The notes under the pieces: generated by a model
Seen by the model: only the letters and a program-made list of their open reading frames with translations
The model's database searches: none
What the model was told of the DNA's origin: nothing
In this document: piece by piece, positions 22,701 to 34,700 of the stretch
Position numbering within the stretch: position 1 is the stretch's first letter
Layout of the letters: each line of letters starts with the position of its first letter
Program-made: the position numbers and the translations under genes
Assembly: GCA_028688015.1 (NCBI GenBank)
Contig: JAQTZB010000005.1
Location: 197,421-261,420 of the forward strand
Direction of reading: 5' to 3'
DNA: 64,000 bases
Source: Elusimicrobiales bacterium
GTDB lineage: Bacteria; Elusimicrobiota; Elusimicrobia; Elusimicrobiales; UBA9959

Positions 22701-25700
22701 GGTGCTCTGCCTGACCTCGTTGCAGTTGGCGCCGGAGATGAACTGTACGCCGTAGCTGCCGACGCTGTGGATGTAGTCGCCGCTGAGGGTATTGGAGGAA
22801 GAGCCGCTGAAATTAAGCGCCATGCCGGAGTTGGCCGCTATCGTACTGAGCGAGATCTCGTTATGGGCGGAGCCCGCGTCGGCGTAGACCGCGATATAGG
22901 TCATGTTCCCCATGTAGGAGCCGGTGACCGTGTTATTATCGCCGCCGGAGAAAATAAGGGCGTAGTGCGCGGCGCCGCCGCTGGTCATGCTCGACAGGGC
23001 GACCCTGTTATAGTTGGAGCCCGGGTTGAACTGCACCGCGTGGCTGCCGGGATTGCTGATGACCGAGGACGTGACGGTATTAGAGGAGGAACCCTCGAAG
23101 AGGATGGCCTGGTAGCCGACCGCGCCCGTAACGGTGGAGTAGGAGATCCCGTTGGACTCAGCGCCGGTGTTGAAATAGATGCCCCGGCCCGCGCTCTGCA
23201 CAAAAGATCCGCTGATGGTGTTGGAGGCGGCGTTGACGCTGATGGCGGAGAAGGCGGCGCCGCCCGCTATGACGGTGGAGAAATATATTTTATTGAACTC
23301 CGCCCCGGTCTGCAGGTCTACGCCGCCGCCGGCGGGGGCGCCTATGTAAGAGCCCGTCAGGATATTTTCGCTGGAGCCCAGCACATAGAACGCGTAATAA
23401 CCGGAGCTGCCGGTGGTGAAGGTAGAGAGGGCCAGGCTGTTATGGCTCGCGCCCGACTCCAGCCGCGCCGCGTAGCCGGCCGAATTGAGGAACCAGGAAT
23501 TGGTCACCGTGGCGCTGTCGGCGCCGCGCAGGAAGAGGGCGCTCCTGGCGGCGCTACCGGTAGTCGCCGAACTGTAGGAAACCTGTATGCCGTAACCGGT
23601 CAGCAGCAGGCCGTCGGCCGTGCCCGCGGAGACCGTGGAGTGAGCTATAGTGCTGAAGCTTGAGATCGAGACGCCGGCCACGGTCACGGAGCCGCCGGAA
23701 ACCACGTTGACGCTGGAGACGGTTATGGACGCCGACGCCGCCAGGATGCCGTAAGGCACGGTATACTGCGGGGTTATCCTGAAGCCCTGCACGGTGACGC
23801 TGGAGGCCATGAGGTGGAACGCGGCGGCGGAGAACTCCGGGGGCGCCAGCGCCGGGGAAGAACTGACGAAGGTCGGGTCCGCAATGATGTTCAGGCGGTA
23901 GCCGTTAGTGTTGAGGTTCCGGACCACTATCTCCTCGTTATAAGTCTGGGTGTCGCGCACCACCACGCAGGTGGTGGTGCTGAGGCTCAAGCCCACGCCC
24001 TCGACCGCGGCCTGGATCGAGGTGTGCGTCTCGCTGCCGTCCTGGGCCACGTTGGCGCCGGAGTAGCAGCCGGCGGGCAGCGGGTCCCAGCCCACGTGCG
24101 CGCCGGGGTCGTTCTCGTAGGAGGGCCCCGCGCGCGGGCCGGAGGCGCGGCGCATGACCAGGGTGCCGGTGTAGGCCGAGGCGTCAACGTTGACGTCGAT
24201 GTCGTCGTCTCCGAAGTAGGCGTCGTAGACCGTGCCGTTCCAGCTATTGAGCAGTTTTATGCCGGTGGCGCCGGGCGCCAGGTCCTGGAAGGTAATGCTG
24301 TCGACGTAAATAATGAAGTTATTATTGGAGAAGAACAGGCCGTAGGCGCCGCCGGCCACGGTCACGGAGGTGACCGACAAACTTGTAGAGCCAAGGGCTT
24401 CGGACAGGTTCAAGGCTATCCCGGCCGGCCCGCCGCGCAGAGTGGTCCCGGCCAGCGCCAGGTTGCTTATCCAGGAACCCGCGGCGAGCCCGGAGCCGTT
24501 AACCGCCGCGCCGGCCAGCGTGCTGGTGCCGATATAGACGGCGCTGCCGCCGTTGACGTAGACGGCGGAAGACCCCTGCACATAGGAGCCGTAGACGTTC
24601 AGCGGACCGAAGGCCTGCAGGCCGTATTTGGACGCGCTGGTCATGGTGCTGGCGCGCACGTAATTGCCGTTGCCGTTATAGAAGTAGGCCGCGTCTCCCG
24701 AGGTGTTCCGCAGTACGCTGTTCTCCACCCCGCTGAACTGCGCGGTATCGGAATACAGCGCCTTGCCCGCAGCCGAGTCTGCGGCCACGGTGCTGCGCAG
24801 CACCCGGCCGTTACTGCTGCCGTTGCCGAAAAGGAGCGCGATACCGGCGCTGTTGGCGATATAGCTGTCTTCTACGTCGTTGTAGAAATTTTTGAAGCGC
24901 ACGGCGTATTCGGCCGCGGCGGCGGCGGTGATGGTGCTGCGCCGCACCAGGCCGTTGTTGGCCAGCAGCACCGCGGTGCCGGCGGGGCTGTGGATGCAGC
25001 TGTCTTCGACCCTGTTCATGGTGCCGGATTCGTCGTCATAGGCGACCAGCGCGCTCAGGCCGGTGCCTCCGCCCGTGATGGTGCTGAAACTGACGGCGTT
25101 GTAGCCGCCGCCCTTGAAATGCGGGCCAAAGGCGGTCGGGTTGAGGATGAAAGACTGCGTTATCGTGTTGCTCGCCGAGTACTCCAGGTAAAGCGCGGAC
25201 TTATCCGCGCCGCCGGCCCGCAAGGTGACGGAGCTGATGTGGTTCCAGTTGGAGCCGCCGAGCAGCGCGGCAGCGTCGCCCGCGGCGTTGTCGACATATA
25301 CCTCTGAAACGGTGTTGCTGGACGCGTTCGAGAAATACAGGCCGGAACCGATGGAGGAGTTCAGCGTTACCGAACTGCGCAGGACTGCGTTGTTATCCCC
25401 GAGCAGCCTGTAACCGTAACCCGCGCCGGGGACGGCCACGTTTACCCCCTCCACCGTCACGCTGTCGTTATCTATGGAGAAGCCGTAAGCGGAGCCGGCC
25501 ACTGTCGGATAAGCCGCCAGGGCCGGGTCGGAAACTATCCTGAGCCGGTGGCCATTGGTGACGAAACCGGTCACGGAGACGTCTTCGGCGTAGGTCTGGG
25601 CGTCGCGGATGACCACGCAGGTGTCTGTGCTCAGCGCTACCGGCACGGCGGCCAGCGCGGCCCCTATGCCGTCATAGTTCCCGCTGCCGTCCTGCGCCAC

Positions 25701-28700
25701 GCTGAGGCCCTGCCAGCAGCCGGGGGGCAGGTCCCAGTCCACGCGGCCGGCCGGGTCTTTCTCGAAGAACGTGCCGGTCCTGAGGCCTGCGTCCCGCAGC
25801 ATGGTTACGCGCGAGCCGGCCAGCAGCGCCGTGCCGTCCACGTTGGTGTAAATATTCGGGCTGTTGAAGGCCGCCGCGGCGATGGTGGAGACGAACTGCC
25901 CGCCCAGGAAATAGACCGCGGTGGCGTTCGTCTCCAGCGCCGCGAAGGTGACGCTGGAGATCTCCAGCGACGCGCCGCCGGCCTGCGCGGAGATGCTGAA
26001 GCCGTAGGCGCCGCCGATAATGGTGTTGGAGGACAGCGCCAGCCGGCCGGTATTGTTGGCATCCAGGGCGACCGCGGAGCCGAGCGCGCCGCCCGCCAGG
26101 GTGCTGGTAGCCACGAAAAGGTTCACGCTGCCCCCGCCCAGCCTGAGGCCGGCGCCGGAGGAAACCGGGGTGCGCAGCACGCTGCCGCCTACCACGGTGC
26201 CGGCGGACGCGTCTATGTAGACGCCGGTGCCGCCGCTGGCGTAGGAATCCAGGACCGTGTTGGACGAGGAGGCGGAGATATAGACGGCCGATTTCCCGGC
26301 GGCCGTGGTCGTTACCGTGCTCAGCCTGACCGTGTTGAACTGCGCGCCGCCGGCGAAAACCAGGGCGTCGCCGGGCGGGTTATTTATATAGCTGCCGGTC
26401 ACGGTGTTAGAGGAGCCGGCGGTGAACTTGAGGGCGTAGCCGGTACCGGAGTTGGCCGTTATCCGGGTGCCGCTTATCTCGTTAAAGCTGGCCCCCGACT
26501 CGGCGTGGAAACCCAGGCCCAGCGTGTTGGTTATAACGCTGCCCCGCACCGTGTTAGAGTGGGAACCCCAGAAATCGAAAGCCGGGTATGAGCCGGTGTT
26601 GTTGGTTACCGTGCTGCGCTCTATGCTGTTGAAGCCGCCGCCGGCCACCATCATACCCACGCTGGACGGCGCAGAGATCCTGGAATCCAGCACCCTGTTC
26701 CACGAGGAATTGTCCATCTCGATGCCGCGGTGGGCGCCGCCGCCGGAAGTCATGGTACTGCGGCTGACCTCGTTAAAGGCCGCGCCGGACCGCAGCGACA
26801 GCGCGGTGCCGGCGATATTGACGATATCGCTCCCGCTCACCGTCTTAGAAGAGACCGCGTCCCCGTAGACCGCGTACTTGGAAGCGGAGACGTTGCTTAT
26901 GTAATTGTTCGCGCCGCCGCCGTAAGCGCCACCCAGCCAGAGGCCGTGGGCGTCCTGCACGTTAATGGTGGAATATTCCACCGCGCCCTGGCTGGAGACC
27001 CGTACGCCGGCGCCGGTTATGAACCCGTTGGAGATTACGCTTACGCTGGAGACCCTGACGGCGGCGGAGGAGGCCAGGATGCCGTAGGCCAGCGACTGCG
27101 CGGGGCTGACGTTTATACCCTCTATGGACACGCTGTCGCTCATTACATAGAAAGCGGCGGTGGCGCCCGGCAGCGGGCTGACCGAAGGCGCGGCGGGCAG
27201 CAGCGCCGGGTCGGCCAGGAGGCGCAGGCGGTAGCCGTTGGCGCTGAAGCTGGCCACCATCACCTCCTCTGCGTAAGTGCCGGCGTCGCGTATCAGCACG
27301 CAGGCGTTCCCGGCCAGGTTATGGTCCAGCGAATCCACGGCCGCCTGGATGGTGTCGTAATAGCCGGTGCCGTCCTTGCGCACGGTGACGCCGCTGTCGC
27401 AGCCGGGCGTAGCCGGGAAGTCGTCGGTCCAGTCCACCTCGGAGCTGGCGTCATACTCATACGCCCCGCCCCAGAGCGGGCCCAGCGACTGGCGCGCCTT
27501 GCGCATCACCAGGTTCAGGGCGCCGCCGGACGGCGTGACGTTCACGTTGAAGACCGGGGCGAAGCCGTGCGAAGAGCGCGAGAGACTGAACTCCACGTTG
27601 TGGAACTGGACGCTGCCGGACAGCAGCGCGGCGGTGATATGGGAATTTATTCCCGGAGCGAAGCCGAGCGAGTCGAAAGTTACCGTAGACAGCGCCACCG
27701 GGCCGGCGCCGCTGAGCCACAAGCCGTCCTGGTCGAGGTTGGTGAACGAGGAGTGCCCCGCCGTGAAGGCGCCGGAGGAGACCAGGCTGTAATAGGTGGA
27801 GGAGGCGTTCAGCCAGTCCACCAGTGTGTAGGCGGTGCCGTCGCTCTTGCCGCGCAGCGTCAGCCCGCCGTCGGGCGCGATCTCGAGTTTTGACCGGCCG
27901 TGGTTGAAGGCGGCGGCCGCGGGGCCGAACAGCAGCTTCTTCTGTTTGTTGGCGTCCCCAGAGGCCGCCATGGTAACGAGGTTCAGCCGGTCCCCCACCT
28001 GGGGACTCGCGCCCGCCGACAAGCCGAAGGAAACCTTATCGCTCGTGAAGCCGACGAGGTTGCCGGCCGGGCAGGAGAAAGAAGGGTCCAGCACTCCGGA
28101 GCTGGAGCCCTCTATCCGCCACTGCGAGGCGCCCAGGTAGGTGACCGTGATGAGTTCGGAGAGGGTGCCAGCGTCGTAAGTGATGGGGATGGCCAGGGCA
28201 TGCCCCACACCGCGCATCAGGCGGCCAGAGGTGACAGTAGAGGCGTAAACCTGCTGGGTGTAATCCAGCGTTATGGCATGACCGGCCGCGCGGTAATTGC
28301 CCCACAGCCGCACGGTGCCGGTGTCGTAGTCCTGGTTGAACGAGGTCAGGTAAGCGCCGGCCTGGTCCATGCCCGTAGTTGAAATAAGGCCGGCCGGGTT
28401 CACACGCGTGCCTTTAAGCGTCAGATTTTCAGCGCTGCCTCCCGGAGTCAGGTACACCTCGTTGGTAATATTCTTCAGGCTGTCTCCCGCGGAGTTGTAG
28501 CCTATATTGCCGTCGAAGAAGGCGTTCCCGAAAGCTGATTCGACGCGGATACCGTAGTTATTGGAGTAAGCATTATTCCCGACCAGCGTATTGGAAGAGG
28601 CCGAGTAGAAGTTAAAACCGTAGGTGTTGGCGTAAACATTGTTGCCGCTCAGGAGGTTGTCGGTGGCTGGGGTGTAGAGGTAGATGCCGTTGGAATTGGA

Positions 28701-31700
28701 GTAAGCGCTGTTGCCGGCCAGCGTGTTGCTGGAGCCGGTCACGTAGATGCCGGCGCTCGCGTTAGAGAAGGCCCTGCTGCCGGCCAGCGTGGTATGTGCG
28801 GCCCCGGCCAGGTAAATGCCGTAGGCGGAATTGGAGTAAGCCTTGTTGTCGGTCAGCGTATTATTGGAGCCGATGACCGTGATGCCGTTGCTTGTATTGC
28901 CGAAGACATTATTCCCGGCGAACGTATTATTGTCGGCGGCGCTCAGGCTGATGCCGGGGTTCGCGTTGGCGTAGAAATTATTGCCCGTCAGGGTGATCGA
29001 GGATGCGGCGTTGAGGTAGACGCCGCGGTAGCCATTGCGCACGGTCGAGCTGGAGATATAGCCGCGCGTTAGGGCGCCGTCGAAGAGAATGCCGTATTTC
29101 GCGCCGGAGAAGCTGCCCAGAAAGGCGAACTCTCCGTACTCCAGGGCAAAGCTGGTGGCGTTGCCCGCCAGGTTGGAGATATAGGCGGTATCCGCCGCCG
29201 TGTTAGTACCGGAGGAGCGTACCAGTACGTTCCGCGTCAGGTTGGCCACCAGGATCGGGGTATCCGGAGTAAGCGTCCTGGCCGTTTCAAGCGGTTCCGC
29301 GGCCGACCAGCTTACGATATAGGGGTTGCTGCCGATTATGCCGGTAATTGTCCGGCTGGAAACGGAACTGGTCCCGTTGCCTCCGGTAGGCCCGATAGCG
29401 ATAACATCCCCCGCCTGCCAGCCGGCCACCGAAGTGGAGCCGTAGACGCTGAGCGCGCTGGCCAGCGCCGCTATGCTGGCGGTGGCGTAGGAATAGGGCG
29501 TTTTGGTGGAGCCGCGCACGGTGAAGTTGCCGCCATCCTCGACGACAAGCCCGAACTGGCCGGCATAGGCGCCGCGGGCCAGCACCAATTCGGCGGCAAG
29601 GTTTTCCGGGATGGTGTAAGCCGCGCTGCCGTAGTCCAGCCAGCCGCCCGGTTTCACCTCCACGTTGCCGCCCATCAGCATCCACTTGCTGCTGAAGTCG
29701 CGGCTCGCACGCAGGGTGCCGAAGACAGTCGCGGTGGAAGAGACCGCCCCGGAGAAATCGATAAGCACCGTATGCCCCGCCCCGATAGTGATCGCGTTGC
29801 AGGCCGAGGGCAGATGCTCGGCGTCCCAGGTCAGCGCGTTGGACCAGCCGCCGGACTGCGCGCTGGCCAGCGGCCCGCAGCTGACCCAGCCCACCTTGCT
29901 GTTGAGGTCGCGGTCGTAGGCCTCGCCCCAGAGCGTGCCGGTGGAGGTGGTGAAAGTCCAGTTCAGGCCGGCGTCGGGGGCTTCCACCCAGACGTTGTAG
30001 GCCGGGCCGTAGCCGCCCGCCGGGCGGGACAGGTCGAAGCGCACGCTGTCGAGCGCGGCCGCGGAGGTCAGATCGCGCGCGGTGATATAGGCGTTGGTGC
30101 CCGCGGCGAAGCCCAGGTAATCGAACGCCGAGGAAGAGATAGAGACGCCGGCCGTGCCGGACAGCTGCAGGCCGTCCTGGTCCAGGTTGGTGAACGAGGA
30201 GAAAGCAGCCGTGAAAGCGCCGGAGGAGACCAGCGTGTAATAGGTGGCCGCGGGGCTCAGCCAGTTCACCAGCGTGTTCGCCGTCCCGTCGGTCTTGCCG
30301 CGCAGGTCCAGCCCGCCGTCCGCCGCTATTTCCAGCTTGGAGCGGCCGTTGTTGAAGGCGGCGTCCGCCGGGCCGAACAGCAGCTGCTTCTGCGTGTTGG
30401 CGTCGCCCGAACCGGCGATGGTGGCGAAATCCAGGAAATCCCCTGCGGCCGTGGCGCCGCCTATCGTCAGGGTAAGGTCGACCCTGGCCGTGTCGAAGGA
30501 ACAGGGGCCCGCGGGGCAGTTGACCATCCCCAGCACGCCGGAACTGGAGCCGGACAGCGTCCAGTCGCTGCCGCCGGAGTTGGCAAGGGTAATAATTTCC
30601 GACAGCGCACCCGCTTCCACGACCAGGCCGGAAACCCCGAAGTTGGCCCCGCGCATGATCCGCGGCGCGGTATGAGTGGAAGCATAAAGCGGCTCGCCGT
30701 AAGCCAGCGTAAAGGTAGAGTCCGCTACCCTGTAGTTACCCCACAGCAGCACCGTGCCGGTGGCGTAGGTTTGGCTGTAGGAAACAAGCGAACTACCCGG
30801 CACGTTCAGGCCGGCGGTATCCAGCGCGCCCGCAGTGTTTACCCGCACGCCCTTGAGCGTCATGGTTTCGGAATCCGCCCCGAGATCAAAACCTATCTCG
30901 AAGGCGGCGTCTTTCAGGTCGGCCCCGGCGGCGCTGTAGCCCAGGCCGCCGGCGGCGAGCAGGTTATTGTAGGAATTGTTGACCCAAATGCCGTTAGCGT
31001 TGGCGTAAATGCTGTTGCCGAGGAAACTGTTGCCGTCGGAGTCGGACAGCATGGCGACGCCATAGCTGGAATTGGCTCGCAAGGCGTTGCCGGCGATGAG
31101 GGCTCGAGCCGTGCCATACAGGCGGATACCGGCAAAGGCGTTGCTGTATGCATTATTCCCGGAGATGGTGCTATCGTGGGCGAACTGCAGGTCAAAACCG
31201 CTGGAGCCGTTGGCGTAGGAGTTATTATCCCGCAGCACGTTAAAGGGGCTCTGGACGTCTATGCCGCCGGCGTTGTTGGCGTAGACGTCGTTGCCCGCCA
31301 TGGTATTGTAGCCGGAGATCCACATGCCCCTGTCGTTACCGGCGACGCAGTTGCCGGCAAAGGTGTTGCCCGAGGATAAATAGGTGCGGACGCCGTTGGA
31401 GGCATTGGCGTAAATGTTATTGCCGGTAAACGCGCTGCCGGCGGAGGAGTTGAGATACAGCCCGGTGTAGCCGTTGCGGATAGTGGAGCTTGAAACAGAG
31501 CCGCGCGTTCCGGGGCCGAAGTTTATACCGTACTTGGCGCCGCCGCTGGCCGCGCCCAGGTGGGCGAACTCGCCGTAAGCCAGGGCGAAGCTGGTGGCGT
31601 TCAGCGCGAGGTTGCTGATGTAGGCGCTGTTGCCGTTGGCGGTAGCGGTAACGGTGCCCGACGAGCGCACCAGCACGTTGCGCGTGAGGTTGCCCACCAC

Positions 31701-34700
31701 TATCCGCCCGTTGGCCAGCGTCCTGGCTTCGCCCAGGACTCCGCCGTTCCAGTTTACCAGGTAGCCCGACCCGTCGTCGACAACGCTTAAAATAGTGCGG
31801 GTGGAAACGGTGAGCGCGCCTGCGCCCGAGGTGGGGCCGATGGTAATGACGTCGTCCGGCATCCAGCCGACCACCGACGTCGAGCCGTAGACCCGCAGGC
31901 TGGTCTGAGCGGTGGTAATATCCTCCACGGCGAAAGCGTAAGGCGTCTTCTCCACGCCGCGCACGGTGAAGTCGCCGCCATCGTTGACCTTCAGGCCGTA
32001 CTGGCCGGCGTAGGTGCCACTGGCCAGCACCAGGTGCGCTTTGTAGGCAGGGAAGATATAATCGGCGTCAGCGCCGTAGTCCAGCCAGCCCCGGGGGTTG
32101 ACCACTATGTCGCCGCCCACCACGGTCCAGGTGGAATTGGCCGTCCTGTGGGCCATCAGCCGGCCATTGATGGTAGCGGTGGAGGAGACCGCGGCGGTGG
32201 TGTCTATGACGACCGTATGCGCCTCCGCTATCACCACCTCGCTGCAGGCCGTCGGCGGCTCGCCGATGTCCCAGGTGGCGTGCGAGGACCAGTTGCCGCT
32301 GGCCACGCTTTGGCGCGTTTCGCAGACGTGCTCCGGCCAGCTGACTAAACCCAGCGGATCTTTTTCCAGCAGCGGGCCCGTTTTTAAGCCGGAGTCGTAG
32401 CGCATGAGCACGAGCGAGCCGCCGCCCAGCCCCGAGCCGTTAACGTTAACGTCTATGGCGGCGCTGTCGAAAGCCGCCGAGGTTATGGCCGTCTGGAAAT
32501 AACCGGACAGGAAATTAATGGCCGTGGCGCCGGCGGTTAGCGACCGGAAGGTGATGCTGGAGACGCTGAGCCCGGCCCCGGCCGCCTGCGTAGTGACCAG
32601 CACGCCGGACCGGCCGCCCGTGATGGTATTCGAAGAAAGGTCTATAAGGCCGGAGTTGTTGGCGTCCAGGTAGATCGCTGGCCCCTGCGCGCCGCCGGAG
32701 AGCGTGCCGGACGTCACCGCGACGGCGACGCCGGAGGTGAAGCGCACCGCGTAACCGTCCGCGCCGAACGCGCCCAGCGCGCTCCACTCGAAAACCGTGC
32801 GCGTGGAGTTATAGACGTGGGCCGCGCTGTAGCCCCGCAGGTAAGAACCGGAGAAGACGGTGTCGGAGCTGGCGTAGACACCGAGCGCGGGCTCGCTGAA
32901 ATTCGCGCCGCCGGTGATGGTCGACCTGTATACGCTGGTATGGCTGGCTTCGGAGAAGTACGCGCTCTGCCAATTGGAGTTGGTGAACAGCGAGCCGCTT
33001 ATCTCGGTATAGGCCGAATTGAAAAGCCGCAGGCTGTGCATGTTGTTCACGCCGATGGCCGCGGTGGAATTTAAGATCCGGGTGAAGTTGGAGTTGGAGA
33101 CCGACAAACCGCCGCCCGAAGGGGAGGTGACGAGGGAATTTTCCAGCGTGTTCGAGTCCGACGAGATGATAAACAGCGCGCTGTTACCGTAGACGTCGCT
33201 GAATAACGTGGAATTCCGGATGGCGTTGCCGTCTGAAGCGGTGACCAGCTGCGCGGCCGCGCCGGGCTGGTTGCCGAGATAAGACCAATCCACGGTATTG
33301 CTGTCGGCCTCGGTCAGGTACAGGGCGGCGTAAGCGGAGCCGCCGCTTGTCACGGTGGAGTAGGAGAGGGTATTGAAGGCCGCGTTGTCGACGTAAGCGC
33401 CGAAACCGTTGAGGCTTTGGATAGCCGAGTCGGAAACGGTGTTCGAATCTGCGTCGAGGATGAACAGGGCGTACTTCCCCGCCGCCTGCGCGGTAATGGT
33501 GGAATGGGAAATGGTGTTATACTGCGCGGTGTTATAAATAGCTGCCGCGTCGCCCAGCTGGTTAAAGACCGTGCAGTCGGTCACGGTGTTGGAATCGTTG
33601 TTGAGGATATAGAGGGCGTACGGGCCGCTGCCGGCGTTGCTGAGCGCGCAGTGGCTCGCCCCGCCGAGAGACCCCGACAGCTTGAGCGCGTCCGCGTTCT
33701 GCACGGAGACGGTGGAATACGCCAGGAAGCTCTTGGTGCCCAGCGCCACTCCGGCGCTGCCGATAAAGTCGGAGACTACGCTGACGCTGGCGATAATGAT
33801 CGAAGAAGAGGAAGAGGTGATACCGTACAGCACGGTATTGGTGGAGATCACGTTTATTCCCTGCACGGTGACGCTGTCGCTGAGGAGCAGGAAGCCCGCT
33901 TCGGACCCGTCGGGCGGATTGACGGCCGGCGCGGAGCTGATGAACGTCGGGTCCGCCAGGAGCTTTACCCGGTACGCGCCGAAACCGTTGAAGTTGCTCA
34001 CGGTGATCTGCTCGGAATAGGTCTGCGTGTCGCGGACCACCACGCAAACGTCCCCAGCCAGAAGTTTGGGCAGCCCCAAAACCGCGGTCTGAATACTGTC
34101 GGTTTCGCCGGAGCCGTCCTTGGCCACGTTGTAGCCGATGCTGCAGCCAAGCGGCAGCACCGGAGCCGGCAGCCAGGTCACGCGAGCGTTGGGGTCGTAG
34201 TCGTACAGCGCGCCCCGCCTGAGGCCGGAGGAGTCCCGCATGGTTACCGGGCCGGCCATCTGCGAAGCGTCCACGTTTACCGCGATGTTCGCGCTGAGGA
34301 AGCTGGCGGAGGAGATGACGTAAGAATAACTGCCTCCGGTGAAATAGATAGCGGTGGCGCCGGGGCTCAGCTCACGGAAGGTGAAACTGCTGAAGGAAAC
34401 TATGGCCGGATTATAAGAGGGCAGGGTCAGGCCGACCGCGCCGCCCGTGAAAGTATTGGAATCTATGAACAGGCTCCCGCCGCCCAGGTTGCCCAGGTTC
34501 AGCGCTATTCCGGCCGGGCCGCCCGCCAAGGTATTGCTGGAGACGTAATCGGTGCCGTAACTGCCCCGGATATCCAGGGCCACTCCGGCCACCCCGGTGC
34601 CCACCAGCGTATTATGCCTGAACATCACCGGGTCGGCGTCTCCCTGCACGTACGCGGCGGTGGAGCCGCTGACATAGTTGCCGGCTACGGTAACGTTGGC

